34,976 nt of DNA from Acidimicrobiaceae bacterium (GCA_003155915.1 PMFA01000024.1:1-34976), one strand, 5' to 3'. Positions 13,456 to 22,604 are shown, counted from the stretch's first letter. Numbers and translations: made by a program. Notes: generated from the sequence alone by a model not told the origin.

Positions 13456-15021
13456 ATGACTTCGCTCAATGGGGCGCACGCGTTACTCGCCACGCTGAGG
13501 GCCAATGGCCTCACGACCTGCTTCGCCAATCCCGGCACTTCGGAAATGCATTTCGTCGCCGGACTCGACGACGTCCCCGAGGTCCGCGCCATCCTGTGCC
13601 TCTTCGAGGGCGTCGCCACCGGGGCGGCCGACGGCTACGCACGCGTCACCCGTCAGCCGGCCGCCACGTTGTTGCACCTGGGACCGGGACTCGCCAACGG
13701 CTGGGCGAATCTGCACAACGCGCGTCGGGCGAATGTGCCGGTGCTGAATATCGTCGGTGACCACGCGACCTACCACGCGACGTACGACGCACCCCTCCAG
13801 AGCAACATCGAGGCCCTGGCTTCGACGCTCGAGGGCTGGCATCGTAGAACGACGAACCCTGACGACGTCGCGTCTGATACGAGCGAGGCCATTGGCGCCG
13901 CGTACGGACCTCCCGGTCAGATCGCGACGTTGATCCTCCCGGCCGACGTGTCCTGGAATGAACTCTCGACAACGCCTTCGAAGTGGCCCGTCGCGTCGCG
14001 TCCGACTCTGGCCGCACCCGATCAGCGAGAACTTGGCCGAGCGATTGAAGCCCTCCGTACCCGACGAACGGCACTCTTGGTTGGTGGCCCGGCCCTCGAC
14101 ACGTCACAGTTGCACCTCGCCCAGAGAATCGCCGCCGCCACGTCCTCGAAGTTCATGGTCGAAACCTTTCCGACGATCATGGAACGCGGCTCGGGCGTGG
14201 CGACTCCGGAACGACTCATTTACGTCGCTGAGTTCGCCGCCGCCCAACTCAAGGACATCGACGCCCTCGTGCTCATCGGTGCTCGTGATCCCGTGTCGTT
14301 CTTCGCCTATCCCAACGTGGCGAGCGTGATACGTGCGCCGAACTGTGAACTGATCAACGTCGGACCGCTCGGCACCGACACCTCGGCGGTACTGAGCGAA
14401 CTGGCTGACGCACTGGACGCCGGACCATTCGCGACGCCAGTGGGTGACGCACCATCGGTACCGACCGGCGAGCTGACGACGCAGTCATTGGCCGCGGCGG
14501 TCGCCTCTACGTTGCCGGAGGACGTCGTCGTCAGCGACGAATCCAACACCGCCGGCGTGCACTTCTACGGCGCCTCGCAATTCTCGCCGCGTCATTCGTG
14601 GATGACACTGACCGGTGGCGCCATCGGCATGGGACTGCCACTCGCTCTCGGCGCGGCCGTCGGTTCGGAGCGCCGCGTACTGGCCCTCGAAGCCGACGGA
14701 TCGATGATGTACACGCTTCAGGCCCTTTGGACCATGGCCCGCGAGAGTCTCGACGTCACGGTCGTCGGACTCTCCAATCGGAGTTACGCCGTGCTGAACT
14801 TCGAACGCCAACGAGTGGGGGCCATGGGCGAAGGTTCTACGAGCCAACGAATGCTCGAGATCGACGACCCGACACTCGATCTCTGTTCACTCGCGAAGGG
14901 CCTGGGCGTACCGAGCGTTCGCGTAACGACGGCCGAGGAGCTGGTGGTCGCCCTTCGCCGTTCCTACGCCACGCCCGGTCCGATGTTCATTGAGGCGATC
15001 CTGCCCAAGGGACTCAGTTAG
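13456..15021 (+). CDS. ThDP-dependent acetolactate synthase/decarboxylase-like enzyme
   Basis: A 521-aa thiamine-diphosphate enzyme of the acetolactate synthase/benzoylformate decarboxylase superfamily. The N-terminal Pyr domain has FANPGTSEMHF and the activating Glu51 (LFEGVATGAADGYAR). The C-terminal PP domain has GGAIGMGLPLALGAA and the metal/ThDP motif ADGSMMYTLQALW ending in NRSY, where many relatives have NN. It is shorter than anabolic IlvB (about 570-600 aa) and no regulatory small subunit lies nearby, so true acetolactate synthase is doubtful. A 2-oxoacid decarboxylase or carboligase is more likely. It is in the same transcription unit as the class II aldolase. It ends convergently with xth, sharing 4 nt. 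Confidence 0.78.
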   Translation: MTSLNGAHALLATLRANGLTTCFANPGTSEMHFVAGLDDVPEVRAILCLFEGVATGAADGYARVTRQPAATLLHLGPGLANGWANLHNARRANVPVLNIVGDHATYHATYDAPLQSNIEALASTLEGWHRRTTNPDDVASDTSEAIGAAYGPPGQIATLILPADVSWNELSTTPSKWPVASRPTLAAPDQRELGRAIEALRTRRTALLVGGPALDTSQLHLAQRIAAATSSKFMVETFPTIMERGSGVATPERLIYVAEFAAAQLKDIDALVLIGARDPVSFFAYPNVASVIRAPNCELINVGPLGTDTSAVLSELADALDAGPFATPVGDAPSVPTGELTTQSLAAAVASTLPEDVVVSDESNTAGVHFYGASQFSPRHSWMTLTGGAIGMGLPLALGAAVGSERRVLALEADGSMMYTLQALWTMARESLDVTVVGLSNRSYAVLNFERQRVGAMGEGSTSQRMLEIDDPTLDLCSLAKGLGVPSVRVTTAEELVVALRRSYATPGPMFIEAILPKGLS

Positions 15022-15779
15022 AGCGAGAACTCACCGATGACCGGCGCGTGGTCCGACGGCTTCTCGCCCTTACGTTCGTCGCGGTCCACGTAACTGGCGG
15101 ACGCCTTGGCGAGCAACGCCTCATCGACGAACAGCAGGTCAATACGCAGTCCCCAGCCGCGGTGGAACGAACCGTTGCGATAGTCCCACCACGAATAACT
15201 CGGCTCGTCGGGATGGAGCGCTCGGGTGAGGTCAGTCAGTCCCGTCGCTTCCAAGGCGCGTAACGCCTCGCGCTCCGGCTCGCTCACGTGCGTCGCGCCG
15301 ATGAACAGCGACGGGTCGTAGCAGTCGAAATCGGTCGGCGTCACGTTGAAATCGCCACCGACGACAATGGACTGATTGGCGTCGCGCGCGGCCACCAAGT
15401 CGCGCAGCTTCTCGAGCCACTGGAGTTTGTACACGTAGTGCGGGTTGTCGAGCGCTCGTCCGTTGGGCACGTAGCACGACACCACGCGCACGTCGCCGCA
15501 CGTCGCGGCGATGATGCGCGCCTCGGGATCGTCGTCACCGAATCCGCGCGCGACGTCCTCGATACCGAGCTTGGAGAGAATCGCGACGCCGTTCCATTGA
15601 CCCTGGCCGTAGTGGGCACTCTCGTAACCGAGATCGGCGAGTTCTTTCGTTGGGAACTTCGTGTCGTTCTGTTTGGTCTCTTGGATGAGTACGACATCGG
15701 GATTTCGCGTGGCGAGCCACGCCTCGACGCGCGCGAAGCGCGCCGTCAGCGAATTTACGTTCCACGTCGCCACTTTCAT
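15018..15779 (-). CDS. xth: exodeoxyribonuclease III / AP endonuclease
   Basis: A Mg-dependent AP endonuclease and 3'-5' exonuclease of base-excision repair, 253 aa, the usual length. Landmarks are ATWNVNS (N7), LIQETK (E34), YVPNGRALDN, GGDFNVTP (D143, N145), GLRIDLLFV and the catalytic SDHAPV (H244). All key residues are present. The start ATG overlaps the stop of the upstream fabZ-like gene (ATGA at 15776-15779), making it the last gene of the kgd operon. Its link to central carbon metabolism is probably positional only. Confidence 0.93.
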   Translation of the reverse strand: MKVATWNVNSLTARFARVEAWLATRNPDVVLIQETKQNDTKFPTKELADLGYESAHYGQGQWNGVAILSKLGIEDVARGFGDDDPEARIIAATCGDVRVVSCYVPNGRALDNPHYVYKLQWLEKLRDLVAARDANQSIVVGGDFNVTPTDFDCYDPSLFIGATHVSEPEREALRALEATGLTDLTRALHPDEPSYSWWDYRNGSFHRGWGLRIDLLFVDEALLAKASASYVDRDERKGEKPSDHAPVIGEFSL

Positions 15780-16210
15780 GAGGCGTCAGCGAGGATGAAG
15801 AGTAGGTCGGCCTCGACGGCGAGTTTGCCCTCAACACTCGCGCGACCGTGTCCCTTGCCACCACGGGCCGAGAGGTGCGTCATCTCGCATTCCAGCAGCA
15901 CGACGTCACCGGGCACGACCTGTCGGCGAAATCGCGCGTGCTCGACGCCGCCGAAGAGCGGAAGCCTTCCGGTGTACTTGGGATCGGCGAGCACCGCGAC
16001 GCCGCCGCACTGCGCGAGAGATTCGAGCAACAACACGGCCGGCGTCGTGGGTCGACCGGGAAAGTGGCCCGGGAAGAACCACTCGTCGCCTCGCAGGGTC
16101 CAGAGTCCGCTCGCACGCTCCCCCGGTTCGATCGTGAGCATCTCGTCCAGCAGGAGAAACGGCGCCCGGTGCGGCAGCCAGTCGCTCGGTACGAGAGACA
16201 GTTCACTCAT
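15776..16210 (-). CDS. FabZ-like hydroxyacyl-ACP dehydratase
   Basis: A 144-aa single hot-dog-fold protein of the FabZ family, which dehydrates 3-hydroxyacyl-ACP in fatty-acid synthesis. The motifs are clear: LPHRAPFLLLD, the catalytic His in FPGHFPGRP (H49) and the acidic partner in LLLESLAQ (E63, where FabZ has Glu). Length fits FabZ. It could be the housekeeping dehydratase or act on a special lipid; no other fatty-acid genes are nearby. It is coupled on both sides by ATGA overlaps: upstream with the NYN/S1 gene (16207-16210) and downstream with xth (15776-15779). Confidence 0.85.
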   Translation of the reverse strand: MSELSLVPSDWLPHRAPFLLLDEMLTIEPGERASGLWTLRGDEWFFPGHFPGRPTTPAVLLLESLAQCGGVAVLADPKYTGRLPLFGGVEHARFRRQVVPGDVVLLECEMTHLSARGGKGHGRASVEGKLAVEADLLFILADAS

Positions 16211-17238
16211 AGGAGCGCCAACTCCGCGATTCGACGTTCCGCGTCGACCGTCACGAGTCGAAAGTTGCGTCGATCACCGCGCTTCAAGACGTCGCGCGCC
16301 CGAGCCGGTGCCGGATCGCCGAGCGACGTCGTTGGTGCGTAGCATTCGATCGATTGGCCGTTCTTCAACGTCACCTTGATAACGGCGCCGTGCGAGGTGA
16401 AGGCCGTCACCTCCCCTTCGACGCGCGATCCGATCCGGTGGGCGCTTCGAAACAGGGCAAAGTCCGTTTCCGGGTTCACGGGATGACGTCCCCGTCGAAG
16501 AGCGACCGCCGGCGGGGGCGACACCGGCGCCTCGAGCGACTTCGTTGCCTTCTTCGGCTTGGGCGGCGCCTTGGCCACTTTCACGAGTGACTTCTTCACC
16601 GCCTTGACGGTCTTCTTCTCTGCTTCGACAACCTTGAGCGACTTCTTGGCCTTCCTCGGCACCTTCGCGACCTTGGCGAGCACCTTGGCCGGCGCTTTCT
16701 TCGCCTTCGCCGGTTTGACGGGCGTCAACGTCGTTCCAATGGACGGCTTGGCGCCGTCGGACAACGTGACCGAAAGCTTCTTCACCGGTCGCGAGGTCTT
16801 CGTGTTTCTTACCGGTAACCGAGGCGTGAAGACCCAGCCGACCCCCTTCACCGGCTTTCCCCCAATCAGGCGACCCTCGTCAAAGAGCCACGGATATTCA
16901 TCGTGGAACTCCTGGAACGAGTCGTTGCTCAACACCACACCCTTGATGCGATCGGCGATCTTCAAGATGAAGGCGTCACCGCGACCAATCGCCCCGGCCG
17001 GCGGCGTGACGATCTCGCCGGCCAATTCGGCTCCCTTGAAATGCGCTCGTTCGTTCGTCGCCACGCGATGCTCGAAACTCGCGTCGGCGACCACGATCAC
17101 CTCGGCGTTCGGGTGCTCTTCCATGAAGGCCCGTACCGCCTCGTCCAACTGCGCGAGGCTTGGCGTGACTCGTCCTTCGGTCGCGAAGTTCGAACCGTCG
17201 ACGACCACACGGAGGCGCGACGCACGAATAGGACTCAT
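16207..17238 (-). CDS. PIN/NYN (Zc3h12a-like) nuclease with Lys-rich linker and S1-like domain
   Basis: A 343-aa protein in three parts. Residues 8-143 match the NYN/Zc3h12a-like RNase fold: RVVVDGSNF (D14, N17), VVADASF (D52), GRGDAF (D88), VVLSNDSF (D106), and a C-terminal stretch with YPWLFDEGRLIG and WVFTPRLPVR. These acidic residues fit the metal site of regnase-type RNases. Residues about 172-235 are a linker rich in Lys, Ala and Pro (PAKAKKAPAK, KAPPKPKKATK), much like histone H1 tails and the protein at 32177. Residues about 270-343 resemble an S1/OB RNA-binding domain (GSRVEGEVTAFTSHGAVIKV). This predicts an RNA-cleaving enzyme gripping RNA at both ends. The start ATG (17236-17238) overlaps the kgd stop as ATGA. 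Domain calls are by eye; targets are unknown. Confidence 0.7.
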   Translation of the reverse strand: MSPIRASRLRVVVDGSNFATEGRVTPSLAQLDEAVRAFMEEHPNAEVIVVADASFEHRVATNERAHFKGAELAGEIVTPPAGAIGRGDAFILKIADRIKGVVLSNDSFQEFHDEYPWLFDEGRLIGGKPVKGVGWVFTPRLPVRNTKTSRPVKKLSVTLSDGAKPSIGTTLTPVKPAKAKKAPAKVLAKVAKVPRKAKKSLKVVEAEKKTVKAVKKSLVKVAKAPPKPKKATKSLEAPVSPPPAVALRRGRHPVNPETDFALFRSAHRIGSRVEGEVTAFTSHGAVIKVTLKNGQSIECYAPTTSLGDPAPARARDVLKRGDRRNFRLVTVDAERRIAELALL

Positions 17239-20200
17239 CCGAGTGCTCGCGTGAAGAGGTCGGCCTGTTCGGCGTTGTGAATGAGACCACTGCCGGTCGC
17301 CGGGCTGGCCGACTCCGCGCGCGCCACGTGACCGACGGTCATGCCGCGGAACTGCGAATGCATCTGCAAGTGGACGAAGGGCCACGCTCCCATGTTCTCG
17401 GGCTCTTCTTGCAGCCAGAAGATCTCCTGGAGATTCGGATAGCGCGACAACGTCTCATCGATCGCGGCTCGCGGCCACGGGTACAACTGCTCGACGCGAA
17501 TGATCGCGATCGTCGTGGTCCCGGTCTCGTTTCGACGAGTGATTGCCTCGTGCGCGACTTTTCCGGACGCGAGGACCGCTCGAGTGACCAACGACGGGTC
17601 GTCAAGTGCGTCGTCGAGGACACTGCGGAACGAACCCTGCTCGAACTCAACCAGCGCCGAGCGCGTTTGGACGGCGCGCAACATGGACTTCGGCGTGAAG
17701 ACGACGAGTGGCGTCGGGTGCGATCGAAGGACCTGTGAACGCAGGAGGTGGAAGTACTGCGCCGACGTCGTGGGCTGGGCGACGCGAATGTTGTTGCGCG
17801 CGCTCAGCGTCAAGAACCGCTCCAAACGGCCGCTCGAGTGTTCGGGGCCTTGTCCTTCGTAACCATGAGGAAGGAGCATCACCAAACACGACAACTGGCC
17901 CCACTTGTCCTCGGCCGCGACCAAGAAGTTGTCGATGATGATCTCAGCGCCGTTCATGAAGTCGCCGAACTGCGCCTCCCAAGCGACCAGGGTGTTCTGC
18001 GCCTCGACGGAGTAGCCGTACTCGAAGCCCAGCGCCGCGTACTCGCTCAAGAACGAGTCGCGCACGGTGAAGAATGCCTTGGAGTCGAGACTGGCGAGCG
18101 GAATGAACTGCGCACCGTTGTCGTTGTCGATCAGGGCGGCGTGACGTTGCGAAAACGTGCCGCGACGAGAGTCCTGACCGATCAGGCGAACGCTCGAGCC
18201 GGATTTCACGAGCGATCCGATGGCCAACGCCTCGCCCAGTGACCAATCGACTTCGCCCTCATCCAGCAAGACGCGACGTTGGGCGAACTGACGCTCGAGT
18301 TTGGGGTGAATCGTGAATCCTTCGGGCGCACTCATCGTGGCCCGAGCGATCTCAATGAGTGTGGCGCGATCGACACCGGTCTGCGGCGCCGGCGCGTCCA
18401 GCGGGACTTCAACGAAGGGCACACCGGTTAACTCGGGCACCGGAACGGTGCGCACTTCGTCGAGCACGTTCTGGAGGCGTTCGTTGAAATCGTTCAACGC
18501 CGCTTCGGCCTCCTCGATCGAGATATCGCCACGGCGAACCAACGTCTCGGTGTAGATCTTTCGCACCGAACGCATCTGGTCGATGATCTTGTACATCTGA
18601 GGTTGCGTGTAACTCGGGTCATCACCTTCGTTGTGGCCGAAGCGCCGGTAACAGACGATGTCGAGCACGACGTCGCGATTGAAAGTCTGACGGTAGTCGT
18701 AGGCCAGTCGCGCCGCGCGCATGCACGCCTCGGGGTCGTCACCGTTGACGTGAAATATCGGCGCCTGGATCATCTTGGCGACGTCGGTGGGATAGAAGCT
18801 CGAACGGGCCGAATCCGGGGCCGTCGTGAAACCGACCTGGTTGTTGATCACGATGTGGATCGCGCCACCAACGTGATAACCCGAGAGCTGACTCATGTTG
18901 AGGGTCTCGGCGACGACGCCCTGACCGGCGAACGCGGCGTCGCCATGAATCAAGAGTGCGAGATACGGGTAGCGCTCGGTCTCCGGTTCGACTTCGATCC
19001 GGTCTCTCGGTCGAATGATCAGGTCCTGCTTGGCGCGCACGATGCCCTCGACGACGGGTGAGACCGCTTCGAGATGCGAAGGGTTCGAGGCCATCGAGAC
19101 GTCGATCGTGGCGCCGCGGGGGTTCTTGAACTCACCGCGCGCACCCTTGTGGTACTTGACGTCCCCGCTTCCCTGCACGCTCTCGGGATCCAAGTTCCCC
19201 TCGAACTCCGAAAAAATGTCGTTGTAGGACTTGCCGACGACGTTGGCGAGCACGTTCAAGCGTCCGCGGTGCGCCATGCCGATGACGACTTCTTTCGTTC
19301 CTTCGTCGGCCGCGACGTCAAGGATCGTCCGTAGCGCCACGATGGTCGACTCGCCGCCCTCGAGTCCGAAACGCTTCTGGCCCACGTAGCGCGAATGCAG
19401 GAAGCGTTCGAAGACTTCGGCTTCGTTGAGCGCCTCGAGTACGCGGTGCTGCTCGTCGACGCTCAGCGACGAACTGACGCCTTCGACGCGCTGTTGAATC
19501 CAACGTTTCTGCTCGGGATCCATGATGTGGCCGTATTCGATGCCCGTCGTGCGACAGTAGGCCTCGCGCAGAATCGAAAGGATCTCTTCCAGAGTCGCCT
19601 CGCTACGTCCCGCGAGTCCGTCGACGACGAAGGAGCGCTGCAGGTCCCACATCGTCAGTCCGTAGTTCGCGATGTCGAGTTCGGCGTGCAGGGCCGGAGG
19701 TTCACTGTGTAGCGGATCGAGGTGGGCGTTCAAGTGGCCGCGCACCCGGTACATGTTGATCAGCTCTTGGACGCGAATCTGCTTCAAGATCCGCTCGGCG
19801 TCGCCTTCGTTCTTCGAGGGGTTTCGGTCCGAAGCCCAGCGCGCCGGCTCGTACGGGATCCCGAGCGCCGCGAAGACCTCGTCGTAGAAGTCGTGCTGTC
19901 CCGTGAGGCACTCGGCGACGAATTTCAAGAACAGACCGGACTCGGCGCCTTGAATGATGCGATGGTCGTAGGTCGACGTGAGCGTCATCACCTTGCCCAC
20001 ACCCAGTTCAGCGAGCGCGCGCGGGTCGGCCGCTTCGAAGCCCGCCGGCCACCCGAGTGCGCCGACGCCAAAAATCGCACCCTGACCGGCCATCAGTCGT
20101 GGCACGGACTGCACCGTGCCGAGGGTCCCGGGGTTGGTGAGCGACACCGTCGCGCCGACGAAGTCGTCGGCGCCGAAACTCGCCGCGTGGACCTTTCGCA

Positions 20201-20834
20201 CCAGGTCCTCGTAGGCCAGGAGGAACCCGCGAAAGTCCATCGTGTCCGCGTCACGTATCACGGGTACCAAGAGATTTCGCGAGCCATCGGCGCGCTCGAC
20301 GTCCACGGCCAGTCCGAGGCCCACGTGTTCGTGGCGCCGTATGCCCGGCGTGCCTTTTTTGTCGACGGCTTCGACGAAGGACGCGTTCATGGAAGGTATC
20401 TGCGCCAAGCCCTTCACGATGGCGAAGGCGATGAAGTGGGTAAAAGAGACCTTGGCGCCACTGGAACGCGACAGGGATTCATTGAGTGCGGCTCGATTGA
20501 TCTCCAACAGCCTCGCCGACACCGTGCGCACACTGGTCGCCGTGGGAACCGCGAGGCTGGCCTCCATATTGGCGACAATGCGCGCGGCGGCCCCGCGAAG
20601 CGGCGTCGCCTCCGCGTCGATATCGGGCGTCGCGACAACCAGAGCCGGCGGTGCGGACGTCGCAACGCTTGGCACAGCGGAGCGCTGGTAGTCGGCGAAG
20701 AACTCACGCCAGCTTTCGGCGACCGAGTTCGGGTCGGCCAGAAAGCGGTCGTACATGTCGTCGACCAGCCACGCGTTGGGTCCGAACGAGCCCTTGCGCG
20801 AACGAGACGACGATGATTCTGGGGGCGTAGTCAC
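17235..20834 (-). CDS. kgd: multifunctional 2-oxoglutarate decarboxylase/dehydrogenase E1-E2 type
   Basis: An actinobacterial Kgd of 1199 aa (M. tuberculosis Kgd has 1231), acting on 2-oxoglutarate in the TCA cycle with ThDP. Order: a short N-terminal segment (FGPNAWLVDDMYDRFL, 17-32), a linker, an E2-type succinyltransferase domain without lipoyl domain (about 85-320; DHRIIQG with H291), then the E1 part. The E1 part has GMAHRGRLNVLANVVGK (519-535) and the ThDP motif from GDAAFAGQG (631) to NNQVGFTT (664). These fit decarboxylase, dehydrogenase and carboligase functions known in the family. GTG start; upstream GGGAG, and TAGGCT 7 nt before the start. It heads an operon with the NYN/S1 protein, fabZ-like and xth genes, all joined by ATGA. 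Confidence 0.95.
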   Translation of the reverse strand: MTTPPESSSSRSRKGSFGPNAWLVDDMYDRFLADPNSVAESWREFFADYQRSAVPSVATSAPPALVVATPDIDAEATPLRGAAARIVANMEASLAVPTATSVRTVSARLLEINRAALNESLSRSSGAKVSFTHFIAFAIVKGLAQIPSMNASFVEAVDKKGTPGIRRHEHVGLGLAVDVERADGSRNLLVPVIRDADTMDFRGFLLAYEDLVRKVHAASFGADDFVGATVSLTNPGTLGTVQSVPRLMAGQGAIFGVGALGWPAGFEAADPRALAELGVGKVMTLTSTYDHRIIQGAESGLFLKFVAECLTGQHDFYDEVFAALGIPYEPARWASDRNPSKNEGDAERILKQIRVQELINMYRVRGHLNAHLDPLHSEPPALHAELDIANYGLTMWDLQRSFVVDGLAGRSEATLEEILSILREAYCRTTGIEYGHIMDPEQKRWIQQRVEGVSSSLSVDEQHRVLEALNEAEVFERFLHSRYVGQKRFGLEGGESTIVALRTILDVAADEGTKEVVIGMAHRGRLNVLANVVGKSYNDIFSEFEGNLDPESVQGSGDVKYHKGARGEFKNPRGATIDVSMASNPSHLEAVSPVVEGIVRAKQDLIIRPRDRIEVEPETERYPYLALLIHGDAAFAGQGVVAETLNMSQLSGYHVGGAIHIVINNQVGFTTAPDSARSSFYPTDVAKMIQAPIFHVNGDDPEACMRAARLAYDYRQTFNRDVVLDIVCYRRFGHNEGDDPSYTQPQMYKIIDQMRSVRKIYTETLVRRGDISIEEAEAALNDFNERLQNVLDEVRTVPVPELTGVPFVEVPLDAPAPQTGVDRATLIEIARATMSAPEGFTIHPKLERQFAQRRVLLDEGEVDWSLGEALAIGSLVKSGSSVRLIGQDSRRGTFSQRHAALIDNDNGAQFIPLASLDSKAFFTVRDSFLSEYAALGFEYGYSVEAQNTLVAWEAQFGDFMNGAEIIIDNFLVAAEDKWGQLSCLVMLLPHGYEGQGPEHSSGRLERFLTLSARNNIRVAQPTTSAQYFHLLRSQVLRSHPTPLVVFTPKSMLRAVQTRSALVEFEQGSFRSVLDDALDDPSLVTRAVLASGKVAHEAITRRNETGTTTIAIIRVEQLYPWPRAAIDETLSRYPNLQEIFWLQEEPENMGAWPFVHLQMHSQFRGMTVGHVARAESASPATGSGLIHNAEQADLFTRALG

Positions 20835-20841
20835 GACTCCC

Positions 20842-20847
20842 AGCCTA
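20842..20847 (-). promoter_or_regulatory. -10 box of the kgd operon
   Basis: TAGGCT on the minus strand, 7 nt before the kgd GTG at 20832-20834. GGGAG lies between the two, so either leaderless or SD-led initiation is possible. The divergent promoter at 20896 is 50 bp away. Confidence 0.5.
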
Positions 20848-20895
20848 GGGGTCGAGCGGCTTTACGCCGTTGGTTCATTACCATCGAACGCAGGG

Positions 20896-20901
20896 TAGGT
20901 T
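20896..20901 (+). promoter_or_regulatory. -10 box of the hydrolase gene at 20908
   Basis: TAGGTT, 6 nt before the GTG at 20908, with no room for a ribosome site. A weak TTCATT stands 16 nt upstream as a possible -35. Confidence 0.55.
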
Positions 20902-20907
20902 CGCTTC

Positions 20908-21717
20908 GTGAGTACCCCTCCCACGCCCCACGGACTGCACTTCGTCGCTGACTCGCCGATACCAGGTCTCACGGTCGCCGAACGACGAGTCGAGCATCCC
21001 GAGGCCACGATCATTTGCATCCACGGCGGGCTGGACCGCGGCGGCTCGTTCGCGCGACTCGCGCGACGGACCGATCGATTCGATCTCGTCACGTTTGACC
21101 GTCGCGGGTATCAAGGTTCGCGCGAACTGGGCCCGCTCGGACTCGAGAGCCACGTCAGTGACCTCACCGCCCTCGCCCACCACGAAGGCCGAGGCCGAGC
21201 GATCATCTTCTTCGGCCACAGTTACGGCGGGGTCGTGGCGATCGGCGCCGCGATCGCCGACGAATCCCTGGCGCGACTCGTCATCACGTACGAGGCGCCA
21301 CTACCGTGGATCCTTCGCCGCGACGAAATCGGGGTACCACTCGGCGACGATCCGCAACTCGAAGCCGAGAAGTTCTTTCGCCGCATCGTCTCCGACAGTG
21401 CGTGGGAGCGATTAAGTGAACTTGAACGGGACTCGCGTCGAAAAGACGGACCGGCCTTGTTTGACGATCTCTCCAGTCTCCGCGCGAAGACGCCACCGTT
21501 CGACCTCGCGTCACTGAAAGTGCCGACGGTGTACGTGTACGGCGACAGTCGTGCGCCGGACTTCTACGGCTCCCTCAGCGCCGAACTGGCGTCGCTCAAT
21601 CCACTCATCCGAAGTCGACGGGTCACGAACGCCGCTCACGGTGCGCACCTTTCGATTCCCGATCAACTCGCCGCACTGATCGGCGAACTGTGGGACGAGA
21701 CATGCGCGTCGGCGTAA
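20908..21717 (+). CDS. alpha/beta-hydrolase
   Basis: A 269-aa cytoplasmic alpha/beta-hydrolase with IHGGLDRGGSF (oxyanion loop), nucleophile elbow FGHSYGGVV (Ser105), an acid in VYGDSRAPD and the His in NAAHGAHLSIP. The triad looks complete. The substrate is unknown. The family includes esterases, epoxide hydrolases and haloperoxidase-like enzymes, and nothing here separates them. It starts with a GTG 6 nt after TAGGTT. Its last 16 nt overlap the epimerase gene, so the two are co-expressed. It is divergent from the kgd operon. Confidence 0.82.
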   Translation: MSTPPTPHGLHFVADSPIPGLTVAERRVEHPEATIICIHGGLDRGGSFARLARRTDRFDLVTFDRRGYQGSRELGPLGLESHVSDLTALAHHEGRGRAIIFFGHSYGGVVAIGAAIADESLARLVITYEAPLPWILRRDEIGVPLGDDPQLEAEKFFRRIVSDSAWERLSELERDSRRKDGPALFDDLSSLRAKTPPFDLASLKVPTVYVYGDSRAPDFYGSLSAELASLNPLIRSRRVTNAAHGAHLSIPDQLAALIGELWDETCASA

Positions 21718-22604
21718 CCGGCTCTTCGGGCTTCATTGGCACGGCGTTGGTGGCGGCACTCGTCGAGCGCGGCGACGACGTCGTGCGGTTCGTGCGACCA
21801 GACTCGCCCGGCAACGGCGAGTTGATTCGTTGGGATCCTTCACGGGGTCTCGTCGACGACAACGATGTGCGTCGCGTCGGAGCCTTGGAGGCGGTAGTCA
21901 ACCTCGCCGGTGCGGGCATCGCTGATCGTCGATGGACGAACGAGCGCAAAGAGGAGATACGTCGCTCACGTGGCGACGCGACGGCGTTGCTGGTGCGAAT
22001 CCTCAGTGATTCGTCGGGCACGGGGTTTCTCGCGAGTGGCTCGGCAATCGGCGTCTACGGGTCTCGCGGCGCTGAAGTGCTCGATGAGTCATCAAGCATC
22101 GGTGATGACTTCCTCGCTCGCGTGTGCGTCGAGTGGGAACAGGCGACGTCACCGCTCGAGCGATCCGGAACGAAAGTGGCGCACCTTCGCACCGGCATCG
22201 TCATGTCATCGCGCGGCGGCGCTCTGAAGAAACAGCTGCCCCTCTTTCGACTCGGACTCGGCGGGGTCTTAGGAGCCGGAGAGCAGTGGTTGAGCCCGAT
22301 CTCTTTACGCGACGAAGTGCGCGCCGTCCTGTGGCTGCTCGACACGCGCCCGAGCGGTCCGTTCAACCTCGTCGCCCCGGCGGCCCAGACGAATCGCGCA
22401 TTCACGAGCGCCCTGGCGCGCCAATTGCATCGCCCCGCGCGACTCCGTGTTCCCTCGACGGCGCTGCGCATCGCGCTCGGCCGAGACCTCGCCGACGGCG
22501 CGGTCCTCGCCAGTCAGCGTGTCGTGCCCGCCGCGCTGACCGAGAGAGGGTTCAACTTCGAGAATCCGACCATCGAATCGATCGTGTCATCGTCCTTCGC
22601 CTGA
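21702..22604 (+). CDS. TIGR01777-family NAD(P)-binding epimerase-like protein
   Basis: A 300-aa atypical short-chain dehydrogenase of the TIGR01777 (YfcH-like) family. The N-terminal nucleotide-binding GVTGSSGFIG is clear, followed by NLAGAGIADRRW, SGSAIGVYGSRG, the EWEQ segment and WLSPISLRDEVRAVLWLL, all typical of the family. The biochemical role of this family is poorly defined; in cyanobacteria and plants relatives act in cell division. I start at the ATG at 21702, which gives the canonical N-terminus MRVGVTG. It is probably translated by coupling from the overlapping hydrolase gene. Confidence 0.85.
   Translation: MRVGVTGSSGFIGTALVAALVERGDDVVRFVRPDSPGNGELIRWDPSRGLVDDNDVRRVGALEAVVNLAGAGIADRRWTNERKEEIRRSRGDATALLVRILSDSSGTGFLASGSAIGVYGSRGAEVLDESSSIGDDFLARVCVEWEQATSPLERSGTKVAHLRTGIVMSSRGGALKKQLPLFRLGLGGVLGAGEQWLSPISLRDEVRAVLWLLDTRPSGPFNLVAPAAQTNRAFTSALARQLHRPARLRVPSTALRIALGRDLADGAVLASQRVVPAALTERGFNFENPTIESIVSSSFA

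Noticed and set aside
15288-16379. 363-codon frame antisense to xth and the fabZ-like gene
   Set aside because: It crosses two clearly coding genes and has no domain.
19722-20816. 364-codon frame antisense to kgd
   Set aside because: A shadow of a conserved enzyme gene; Arg/His/Gly-rich composition typical of antisense GC-rich frames.
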